NCBI RefSeq assembly: GCF_011250645.1
Contig: NZ_JAANNO010000001.1
Coordinates: 642,658 to 706,657 of the forward strand
DNA: 64,000 nucleotides
DNA from: Motilibacter aurantiacus
GTDB taxonomy: Bacteria > Actinomycetota > Actinomycetes > Motilibacterales > Motilibacteraceae
Direction of reading: 5' to 3'
This document shows positions 35,656-43,202 of this stretch, piece by piece. The notes beneath the pieces were generated by a model that saw only the letters and a list, made by a program, of their open reading frames with translations, searched no databases and was not told where the DNA came from. The translations under genes and the position numbers were made by a program. The first letter of the stretch is position 1; each line of letters begins with the position of its first letter.

Positions 35656-36483
35656 TCAGGCAGCAGGCCCGGCAGGCCTCGGCCGAGGTGCGGCGAGCGG
35701 TGCCGTGCGGCGCACCAGGGCGGCCCACGCCACGAGGATCAGCGCGGCGCCGGCGACGGCGTCGAGCACCCAGTGGTTGGCCGTGACCACGACGACGAGC
35801 GCGGTCGTCGCCGGGTACGCCAGAGCGAGCGCCCGCAGCCACGGCCGCGGCGCCAGGTGGGCGAGGACCAGGCCGCACCAGAGCGCCCACCCCACGTGCA
35901 TCGACGGCATCGCCGCCAGCTGGTTGACCGTCTGCGACGCCCCGCGCACCCCTCCGCCGTGGCCCGCCCACCAACCGACGTCGGAGGTCGCCAGCAGGAC
36001 GTCCGTGTAGCCCGCGACGAGCCGCGGCGGCGCCGTCGGGTAGGCCAGGTAGCCGACGAGCGCCACCGCGGTGGGCACGACCAGCGCTGCACGCAGCCGG
36101 CGGTACTCCCCCGGCCGCCGCCACCACAGCAGCACGAGGACAGCGGGCGTGACGGTGTAGTGCAGGGCGGCGTACCAGTAGGAGGCCGCCACCTCGAGCC
36201 ACCGGTGCCCGGCGACCGCGGAATTGAGCGTGGCCTCGACGTGCAGGCCGAGCGCCCGCTCGACGTCGAGCAGCTCGCCTGCGTGCCGGAGGGCGACGCC
36301 CAGGTCGTCGGTCGCCGCGAGCCGGATGACGTCGTAGGCCAGCAGCATGCCGAGCAGCAGCAGCGCCTCCTGCCACCAGGTGGGGCGCGGGCGGTCCAGC
36401 CACCGCCGGACGGCACCGGCCCCGGCGTCCGCACTGACCGGTGCGGACGGGGCGGCCCGCAGGTCGGGCGCTGGCATGGTCAT
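35656..36483 (-). CDS. PAP2-superfamily membrane phosphatase
   Basis: About 275 aa with six hydrophobic segments. It carries the PAP2_3-type motifs AAMPSMHVGWALWCGLVLAH and VVTANHWVLDAVAGAALI, whose His residues form the phosphatase centre; it resembles inositolphosphoceramide synthase-like lipid enzymes. GAGGAG precedes the paired ATGs at 36483 and 36477. It follows the MMPL gene by 37 bp and is probably co-transcribed with it. Confidence 0.88.
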   Translation of the reverse strand: MTMPAPDLRAAPSAPVSADAGAGAVRRWLDRPRPTWWQEALLLLGMLLAYDVIRLAATDDLGVALRHAGELLDVERALGLHVEATLNSAVAGHRWLEVAASYWYAALHYTVTPAVLVLLWWRRPGEYRRLRAALVVPTAVALVGYLAYPTAPPRLVAGYTDVLLATSDVGWWAGHGGGVRGASQTVNQLAAMPSMHVGWALWCGLVLAHLAPRPWLRALALAYPATTALVVVVTANHWVLDAVAGAALILVAWAALVRRTAPLAAPRPRPAGPAA

Positions 36484-36520
36484 GACTCTCCTCATCGGCA
36501 CGCAGCGGCGGCGCTGCAGG

Positions 36521-38704
36521 TCAGGCGCCGACGAGCTCCCGATCGGGGCGGTCGGCCAGCTGCCGGGTGAGCTTCGCGCCCTCCACGTCGACGTTCGGCA
36601 GGACGCGGTCGAGCCCGCGCGGCAGCCACCAGGCCTTGTCCCCGAGCAGCGACAGCACCGCCGGCACGATGGTCATCCGCACGACGAAGGCGTCGATCGC
36701 CACACCGGCGGCGAACGCGAAGCCGAGCGACTTGATGATCGCGTCGTCGGCCAGGATGAAGCCGAAGAACACCGAGATCATGATGAGCGCGGCGGCGGTC
36801 ACGACACGCGAGCCGTTCCGCATGCCCGCGACGACCGCGTCGTCCGGCCGGGCGCCGTGGGCGTACGCCTCGTGCATGCCCGCGACGAGGAAGACCTCGT
36901 AGTCCATCGCCAGGCCGAACAGGATGCCGATGAGCAGGATCGGCATCAGGCTGACGATCGGCCCGGTCGTCTCGATGCCGAACAGCCCCGCCAGCCAGCC
37001 CCACTGGAAGACCGCCACGACGGCACCGAACGTCGCGGCCACGCTGAGCAGGAAGCCGAGCGTCGCCTTGAGCGGCACGAGGATGCTGCGGAAGACCAGC
37101 ATCAGCAGCAGGAAGGCGAGCCCGACGACGACCGCGAGGTACGGGACCAGGGCGTCGTTGAGCTTCTGCGAGACGTCGATGTTGAGCGCGGTCGTGCCGG
37201 TGACCATCAGCTCGGCGTCGGCCGAGCCCGTGAGCGCGGCCGCCCGGTCGCGGATGTCCTGCACCAGGCCCTGCGTGGCCTCCGAGCTCGGCCCGCTGCC
37301 GGGGACCAGCGTCATCAGCGCGGTGTCGTCGGCCTGGTTGCCCGCCGGGTCGGTGACCGCGACGACGTCCTCGAGCTGGGCGAGCCCGGCCTTCGCCTGC
37401 TGGGCGGCGGCGACGGCCTGCCCGGCGGGCGCCTCGACGACGAGGACCAGCGGCCCGTTGAACCCGGCGCCGAAGCCCTGGCTGAGCTGGTCGTACGCCT
37501 TGCGCTGCGTGCTCTCGGGCGCCGCCGTGCTGTCGTCCGGCAGGGCCATCCGCAGGTCGGTGACCGGCAGCGCGACCACGGCGAGCCCGGCGACCGCCAG
37601 CCCGAGGACGGGGACCCGGGCCTTGACGACGGCGCGGCCCCACCTCTCGCCGAACGGCACGTGCCCGGACTCGTGCTTGGCGCGCGCCCGCTTCGGCAGC
37701 ACCCTGCCGCCGGCGAAGCCCAGCACGGCGGGGAGCAGGGTCAGGGCGATGACCACGGCGACCGCGACGGTCGCGGCAGCCGCGAGCCCCATGGCGGTGA
37801 GGAACGGGATGCCCACGACGAAGAGCGCGCCGAGGGCGATGACCACCGTGAGGCCGGCGAAGACGACGGCCGACCCGGCGGTGCCGACGGCTCGCCCGGC
37901 CGCCTCCTCGCCGTCGACGCCCCTGGCGAGCTCGGATCGGTAGCGGGTCAGGATGAAGAGCGCGTAGTCGATGCCGACGGCGAGGCCGAGCATGAGCGCG
38001 AGGGCCGAGGTCGAGGAGCTCAGGTCGAAGAAGCCGGTCGCGACCTGCACCCCGGCGAGGCCGAGGCCGACGCCGAGGATGGCGGTGAGGAGGGGCAGGC
38101 CGGCCGCGACCAGGGACCCGAACGTGATCGCGAGGACGACGGCCGCGACCAGGACGCCCATCACCTCGGTGGCGCCGCTGTGCGACGTCTCCTGCGTGGC
38201 GTCACCGCCGTACTCGACCTCGAGGCCAGCGGCCTTCGCGGCGTCACCGGCCGCGAAGAGCGCGTCCTTGGCCTCGTGCGTCACGTCACCCGCGCCGACC
38301 GAGAAGGTCACGGTCGCGTACGCCGTCCGCCCGTCCTGCGACACCGTGCCCCCGGCGAAGGGGTCGGTCACCGCGGCCACCTGCGGGGCCTCCTGCAGCT
38401 GCGCCACCGCGGCTCCGATCGCCGTCTTGGGGCCGGCGGCGTCCAGGCCCTGTGCGCCGGCCTCCGGGGTGGCAGTGAAGACGACGCGTGCCGTGGCGAC
38501 GTCGCCGGACGAGCCGAGCTTGTCCTCGATGACCTCGAGCGCCCGGCTCGACTCGGTCCCCGGGATCGAGAAGGCGTTCGAGGTGGGGCCGGACAGCGTC
38601 GCCGCACCGAGGCCGCCGGCCAGCAGCAGCGCCAGCCACAGCGCGGCGACCAGCCGGCGGCGACGGAAGGCGAGCCTGCCGAGCCGGTAGAGGTACGTGG
38701 CCAT
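36521..38704 (-). CDS. MMPL-family RND-type exporter
   Basis: 727-aa transporter with 12 spans in two repeats: TM1, a large extracytoplasmic domain, five spans, then the same again. Landmarks are FLTAMGLAAAATVAVAVVIA, LMLGLAVGIDYALFILTRYR and the second-half IGILFGLAMDYEVFLVAGMH. The Asp-Tyr pairs (GIDYALF, AMDYEVF) form the proton relay. It exports lipids or hydrophobic compounds. It is divergent from a TetR regulator across an array of palindromes, so it is probably repressed by it. No signal for a specific substrate is visible. Confidence 0.94.
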   Translation of the reverse strand: MATYLYRLGRLAFRRRRLVAALWLALLLAGGLGAATLSGPTSNAFSIPGTESSRALEVIEDKLGSSGDVATARVVFTATPEAGAQGLDAAGPKTAIGAAVAQLQEAPQVAAVTDPFAGGTVSQDGRTAYATVTFSVGAGDVTHEAKDALFAAGDAAKAAGLEVEYGGDATQETSHSGATEVMGVLVAAVVLAITFGSLVAAGLPLLTAILGVGLGLAGVQVATGFFDLSSSTSALALMLGLAVGIDYALFILTRYRSELARGVDGEEAAGRAVGTAGSAVVFAGLTVVIALGALFVVGIPFLTAMGLAAAATVAVAVVIALTLLPAVLGFAGGRVLPKRARAKHESGHVPFGERWGRAVVKARVPVLGLAVAGLAVVALPVTDLRMALPDDSTAAPESTQRKAYDQLSQGFGAGFNGPLVLVVEAPAGQAVAAAQQAKAGLAQLEDVVAVTDPAGNQADDTALMTLVPGSGPSSEATQGLVQDIRDRAAALTGSADAELMVTGTTALNIDVSQKLNDALVPYLAVVVGLAFLLLMLVFRSILVPLKATLGFLLSVAATFGAVVAVFQWGWLAGLFGIETTGPIVSLMPILLIGILFGLAMDYEVFLVAGMHEAYAHGARPDDAVVAGMRNGSRVVTAAALIMISVFFGFILADDAIIKSLGFAFAAGVAIDAFVVRMTIVPAVLSLLGDKAWWLPRGLDRVLPNVDVEGAKLTRQLADRPDRELVGA

Positions 38705-38779
38705 GTCTGTGCTCCTGAGCTTCCTGGGGTCCGGCGGTGCGTTCTTGCCGCCCGCGCCGTGGCGGAACCAGCTCCACTG

Positions 38780-38874
38780 CTAGTCGATCGGCAAGCAGAA
38801 CGTACATCTGAACCTAGCCGGTCGACTAGTTGTTCCTAGCCGAACGGCCAGAGTGACGCTTGCCACTCGGCAAA
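38780..38874. promoter_or_regulatory. Array of four palindromic operator candidates between MMPL and TetR genes
   Basis: Four related 16-bp imperfect palindromes: CTAGTCGATCGGCAAG (38780-38795), CTAGCCGGTCGACTAG (38814-38829), CTAGCCGAACGGCCAG (38836-38851) and CTTGCCACTCGGCAAA (38859-38874). They share the half-site form CTnGyC...GrCnAG. The last three start at intervals of 22 and 23 bp, about two helical turns. They fill the 202-bp divergent region and are the likely binding sites of the adjacent TetR protein. Confidence 0.7.
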
Positions 38875-38906
38875 CAGGAACCTCCGGCGGTGACTAGCCT
38901 GGGGAC

Positions 38907-39539
38907 ATGACGGGGACGGCGGGTGCCTCGCGGGGCGCGCGCACGGGCGACCGGCGCCTCGGACGCGCGGGCGTCGACGAGACGGCCCTGCGGCTCTTCG
39001 CCGAGCACGGCGTGGCCGGCACGTCCCTGCAGATGATCGCCGACGCGATGGGCGTCACGAAGGCCGCCGTCTACTACCACTACAAGACCAAGGACGACCT
39101 CGTCCTCGGCGTGCTGGCCCCGGTCTTCGCCGAGGTCCGGCGGGTCGTGGAGCGCGCGCAGACCCAGCGCAGCCGGTCCGCGCGCGTGGACACGCTGGTG
39201 ACCGGGCTGATCGGGATCGTCGTGGAGCAGGGGCCGCGCTACGGCGTCTTCAACGGCGACCTCTACGTCGCCGAGCTGGCGAGCAAGGACCCGTGGCTGC
39301 AGTCGGCCGGCCCCCTGGTCACCGAGCTGTTGCTCGGCCCCGACCCGGACACCGCGGGGCTGGTCACGGCCTCCATGTTCTTCGCCTCGCTCACCGGGCC
39401 GCTGCGGGACCCGGTGCTCAGCGGCCTGCCGCCCGAGCAGCTGCGCGCCGCGATGCTGGACGGCGCGCACCGGCTGCTGCGCATCCCACGGCGGCCGGCC
39501 GGCCGCCCGCCCGGGGCGGACCCCGGCGAGTCAGCCTGA
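38907..39539 (+). CDS. TetR/AcrR-family transcriptional regulator
   Basis: 210 aa. The N-terminal helix-turn-helix is clear: ALRLFAEHGVAGTSLQMIAD, then MGVTKAAVYYHYKTKDDLVL. The C-terminal ligand domain is typical in length, with a Pro/Gly-rich tail. It is divergent from the MMPL exporter with four palindromes between, so it probably represses both genes until a ligand binds. The ATG follows TGGGGA. Confidence 0.92.
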   Translation: MTGTAGASRGARTGDRRLGRAGVDETALRLFAEHGVAGTSLQMIADAMGVTKAAVYYHYKTKDDLVLGVLAPVFAEVRRVVERAQTQRSRSARVDTLVTGLIGIVVEQGPRYGVFNGDLYVAELASKDPWLQSAGPLVTELLLGPDPDTAGLVTASMFFASLTGPLRDPVLSGLPPEQLRAAMLDGAHRLLRIPRRPAGRPPGADPGESA

Positions 39540-39600
39540 GCGGTTGCCACGCGCAACGGGTAGGACGGCGGGCGAACCCGTCGCACACCCTGGAGGCGCA

Positions 39601-40428
39601 GTGCAGACCGCGAGGACCTGGCTCATCACCGGCACGTCGCGCGGCTTCGGCCGCGAGTGGGCGGAGGCCGCCCTGCGGCGCGGGGACCGCGTCGTCGCGA
39701 CCGCTCGCGACACCGGCTCGCTGCAGGGCCTGCAGGAGGCGTACGGCGACGCGGTGCTCGCCCTACCGCTCGACGTCACCGACCGGACGGCGGCGTTCGC
39801 GACGGTCGACCGCGCGTTCGAGCACTTCGGCCGGGTCGACGTCGTCGTGAACAACGCGGGCTACGGGCAGTTCGGCATGATCGAGGAGCTGTCCGAGGCC
39901 GAGCTGCGCGACCAGATCGAGACCAACGTGTTCGGCGCGCTGTGGGTGACGCAGGCGGCGCTGCCCCACCTGCGCGCGCAGGGCGGCGGCCACATCCTGC
40001 AGGTCTCCAGCATCGGCGGCATCTCCGCGTTCCCGAACATCGGCGCGTACCACGCCTCCAAGTGGGCGCTCGAGGGCTTCAGCCAGGCCCTGGCCCAGGA
40101 GGTCGCGGACTTCGGCATCCGGGTGACGCTCATCGAGCCCGGCGGCTTCAGCACCGACTGGGGCGGCTCGTCGGCGCGGCACGCGACACCCCTGCCGGCG
40201 TACGACGAGTTCCGGGAGAAGGCCGCGGAGCAGCGGCGGCGCCGGACGTCCGCCGCGGGCGACCCGACCGCGTCCGCGGCTGCCGTCCTCAGGCTGGTCG
40301 ACGCCGAGAACCCCCCGCTGCGGGTCTTCCTCGGCACGGCACCGCTGGGCATCGCCACGGCGGACTACGAGCAGCGCCTGGCCACCTGGCGCGAGTGGGC
40401 GTGGCTGTCCGAGCAGGCGCAGGGCTGA
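39601..40428 (+). CDS. Short-chain dehydrogenase/reductase
   Basis: 275-aa classical SDR: NAD(P) motif WLITGTSRGFGREWAEAAL, VVVNNAGYGQFGMIEELS, catalytic Ser in LQVSSIGGISAF and Tyr-x-x-x-Lys as AYHASKWALEGFSQALA. The GTG start follows GGAGG at a good distance. It lies 61 bp after the TetR gene on the same strand and could be under the same control. The substrate is unknown. Confidence 0.9.
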   Translation: MQTARTWLITGTSRGFGREWAEAALRRGDRVVATARDTGSLQGLQEAYGDAVLALPLDVTDRTAAFATVDRAFEHFGRVDVVVNNAGYGQFGMIEELSEAELRDQIETNVFGALWVTQAALPHLRAQGGGHILQVSSIGGISAFPNIGAYHASKWALEGFSQALAQEVADFGIRVTLIEPGGFSTDWGGSSARHATPLPAYDEFREKAAEQRRRRTSAAGDPTASAAAVLRLVDAENPPLRVFLGTAPLGIATADYEQRLATWREWAWLSEQAQG

Positions 40429-40590
40429 CCGCCCGGCCCCCACGAGGGGCACGGCCGAGGCCCGCGCCGAGCACGTCGCCCGGCGCCTGACGGAGCGAGG
40501 GCGCCCCGAGTCCGGACAGGTGTCGGATGCAGCAGGGTGGACGCGACGGAAGTATGCGCAGAAAGCGCGCCGCTTCCCGAGAGGAACCCG

Positions 40591-42867
40591 ATGATCCGAA
40601 GAGTCGCCGCCCTCGGCGCGGCCGTGCTGGCCGCCGCGCTGCTGCCCACCGTCGCCCAGGAGACCGCCACCGCCGCCGTCGGCGAGCCCAGGGTCGTCCC
40701 GCTGCAGGTCACCGGCGACGCCGCCGACCGCTTCTCCATGGTCGTCATGGGGGACGGCTACACGGAGGCCGAGCTCCCGGAGTTCCGCGCGGACGTCGAA
40801 AAGCACCTCAACGTGCTGTGGAGCATCGAGCCCTTCCGCAGCTACCGCAACTACGTCAACGTCTACCTGGTCGAGGTCCCGTCGGCGGACTCCGGCGTCG
40901 ACTGCGACCCGGACCTCACCTCGCCGCGCAGGGACACCGCCCTGGGGATGGGCTTCTGGGGCGGCTGCAACCCGAGCAGCGTCCAGCGGCTGCTGACGGT
41001 GAACAACACCCTCGCCCGCCAGTACGCCACCCTGGCGACCCCGGACTACGACCAGATCCTCGCGATCGCCAACAGCGACACCTACGGCGGTGCGGGAGGC
41101 GCGTACGCCACGGCATCGGGCGGCAACGCACTCTCCGCGCTCATCACCCCGCACGAGCTCGGCCACTCACTCGGTGGCCTGCAGGACGAGTACACCTACT
41201 ACGGACGAGGTGTCCCGGGCGGACGCTACACCGGCGGTGAGCCCAGCTCCATCCATCACACCCTGCTGACGGAGGAGCAGATGCTGGCGCAGCAGCGCAA
41301 GTGGTGGCGCTGGCTCGGCGAGCCCAGCGAGTCCGGCGGGGTGATCGGGCGCTACGAGGGCGGCCAGTACTTCGACAGCGGCATCTGGCGCCCCAGCAAG
41401 CACTCGATGATGATCTCGCTGGGCTACTACTTCGACCAGGTCTCCCGCGAGCGCATGACGCAGCGCATCTCCCAGCGCGTCAACCTCATCGAGGACTCGA
41501 CGCCGACCTCCGCGCCCGTCGGGCGCACCGACGTGCTGTGGGTCGAGACCGCACACCCCGTCCACCACGACCTCGATGTGACGTGGTCCGTCGATGGAAC
41601 TGTGATTCCCGATACGCAGAACAGCCGTGACCTGGACCTCGAGACGCTCGCGCTCGCACCCGGCTCGCGGGTCACGGCGACGGTCGTGGACCCGACGGCC
41701 TTCGTGCGCGACCCGGCCGTGCGCGCGACGATGACCGCGACCCGGGCCTGGACCGTGGGCGAGGCGACGTCGCCCCCCGGCACGACGCCGCTGCGGTTCA
41801 CGTCGTGGACCCGGACGGAGCGGCCTCTGGGGGCGCAGGACGTCGTCCACGCGGAGACCACGCACCCGGTGGGCTCGGTCCCGACGGTCACCTGGCGGCT
41901 CGACGGCACCGTCGTCCCGAGCCCGACGAAGGCGCGCAGCTTCGACCTCGGGGCCCGGGCGATCTCCCCCGGCAGGCACACCCTCACCGCCACCGTCGGG
42001 GCAGAGACCCTCACGTGGACGGTCGACTCCGCGCCCCCGACCGTCGGCTACGAGGTCTCCGCGCCGCTCACGACCTTCACCGCAGCGGACGGCACCGCGC
42101 ACCACGTCTTCAACGAGCAGTTCACGATGGCCCTGCGGCCCACGGACGACGTGGAGGGCTACGTCGTCGGCGAGTTCCGCCGGGACGGGGACGGCTGGCA
42201 CCACTACTACGGCTGGCCGGACTCCCCGGAGGGGACGCCGTACCACTTCACCCCGCGCGGCACCAACATCGCCGGCCTGGTCTACGGGAGCCTCAGCCCG
42301 GAGGGCCTCTCCCCCCAGCCGTGGGAGGAGCGCACGCCGGGCTACGGCACGCACCTTCTGGAGTACCGCGGCATCGACGCCGCGGGGAACATCGGCGGAC
42401 AGGGCGCTTTCAACGTCTCCGTGCTCCCCTCGACCCCGGCGTGCACGTCGACGGTCACCGGGCGGGTCAGCACTCCACTGAACGTCACTTCTGGTGTCCT
42501 CTGCCTCCGGGGCGCCCGCGTCAGCGGGCCGGTGACGGTCGGCGCGGGCGCGTCGCTGATCGCCGACGGAGCCGAGATCCGCGGGCCGGTGACCGCCTCC
42601 GGAGCGGGCACGGTCCAGCTGACCGAGACGCTCGTGAGCGGCTCCGTCACGGTCGACGGCGCCACCGGGGGTGTGTCCCTGCTGGGCGCCGAGGTGCGCG
42701 GCGCGGTCACGCTCACCGGCAACAACGGCACGGCCTTCGCGCCGGTCGTGGCCGGTACGACGGTGAAGGCGCAGCTGCAGTGCGCCTCCAACGCGGTCGC
42801 CCCCGTCGACCTCGGGGTCGCCAACACCGTGAACAGCCGGCGCACGGGGCAGTGCGCCTCCCTGTAG
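40591..42867 (+). CDS. Secreted M64-family zinc metallopeptidase
   Basis: 758 aa with a signal peptide (RRVAALGAAVLAAALLP). The peptidase domain (about 30-310) has the zinc motif THELGHSLGGLQDEY-like segment PHELGHSLGGLQDEY (HExxH) and FSMVVMGDGYTEAELPEF near the start, as in IgA peptidase M64 proteins. Two tandem Ig-like repeats follow (HPVHHDLDVTWSVDGTVIPD and HPVGSVPTVTWRLDGTVVPS), then a repetitive C-terminal region (VSGPVTVGAGASLIADGAEI). GAGAGG precedes the ATG. Confidence 0.88.
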   Translation: MIRRVAALGAAVLAAALLPTVAQETATAAVGEPRVVPLQVTGDAADRFSMVVMGDGYTEAELPEFRADVEKHLNVLWSIEPFRSYRNYVNVYLVEVPSADSGVDCDPDLTSPRRDTALGMGFWGGCNPSSVQRLLTVNNTLARQYATLATPDYDQILAIANSDTYGGAGGAYATASGGNALSALITPHELGHSLGGLQDEYTYYGRGVPGGRYTGGEPSSIHHTLLTEEQMLAQQRKWWRWLGEPSESGGVIGRYEGGQYFDSGIWRPSKHSMMISLGYYFDQVSRERMTQRISQRVNLIEDSTPTSAPVGRTDVLWVETAHPVHHDLDVTWSVDGTVIPDTQNSRDLDLETLALAPGSRVTATVVDPTAFVRDPAVRATMTATRAWTVGEATSPPGTTPLRFTSWTRTERPLGAQDVVHAETTHPVGSVPTVTWRLDGTVVPSPTKARSFDLGARAISPGRHTLTATVGAETLTWTVDSAPPTVGYEVSAPLTTFTAADGTAHHVFNEQFTMALRPTDDVEGYVVGEFRRDGDGWHHYYGWPDSPEGTPYHFTPRGTNIAGLVYGSLSPEGLSPQPWEERTPGYGTHLLEYRGIDAAGNIGGQGAFNVSVLPSTPACTSTVTGRVSTPLNVTSGVLCLRGARVSGPVTVGAGASLIADGAEIRGPVTASGAGTVQLTETLVSGSVTVDGATGGVSLLGAEVRGAVTLTGNNGTAFAPVVAGTTVKAQLQCASNAVAPVDLGVANTVNSRRTGQCASL

Positions 42868-42887
42868 CTGACCGCCGCAACCGGCCC

Positions 42888-42922
42888 GGACCGGGCGTCT
42901 CAGGGCATGAGACGCCCGGTCC
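42888..42922 (+). terminator. Strong hairpin after the M64 gene
   Basis: Perfect 15-bp arms (42888-42902 and 42908-42922) around a 5-base loop, 21 bp after the M64 stop. This is an intrinsic-type terminator that separates the M64 gene from the leader peptide and M14 gene. Confidence 0.8.
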
Positions 42923-42964
42923 GCGCCGTTGACGGGGTGACAGGTCGTCCGAAAGGCTGCAGCC

Positions 42965-43042
42965 ATGTCCGGCACCTGGCTCACGTCCCGCGGTCACATC
43001 GACCTGCTGCTCGTCGCCAGCGCCGCCTGTCGGGCCTGCTGA
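42965..43042 (+). CDS. Putative cysteine-type leader peptide
   Basis: 25-codon frame MSGTWLTSRGHIDLLLVASA continuing ACRAC before TGA. GAAAGG lies 8 bases before the ATG. The core R-x-H-I-D-L-L-x-x-A-x-A-x-C matches the small actinobacterial leader peptides that usually precede sulfur-metabolism genes and are thought to sense cysteine by ribosome stalling. Here it precedes a secreted M14 peptidase gene by 160 bp. The two Cys codons at the extreme end support an attenuation role. Confidence 0.65.
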   Translation: MSGTWLTSRGHIDLLLVASAACRAC

Positions 43043-43045
43043 CGC

Positions 43046-43088
43046 GCCTGCCGCCTCGCAGGCACCGGCCCATCCCGCCGCGGGCCGG
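43046..43088 (+). promoter_or_regulatory. Hairpins between leader peptide and M14 gene
   Basis: GCCTGC/GCAGGC (43046-43051, 43058-43063) and CCGGCCC/GGGCCGG (43065-43071, 43082-43088) form two short stems directly after the leader stop. They could act as an attenuator or ribosome-access switch. A run of nine C (43108-43116) follows. Confidence 0.35.
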
Positions 43089-43202
43089 CCGCGGCCGTAC
43101 GCCCTGACCCCCCCCCGGCCGGCCGCCCTCCACTCCCACGCCCCGCTTCCGCGTCGGAGCGTTCCCGCACGTCACCCACTCCTGAAGGAGAGCTCTGCCC
43201 TC

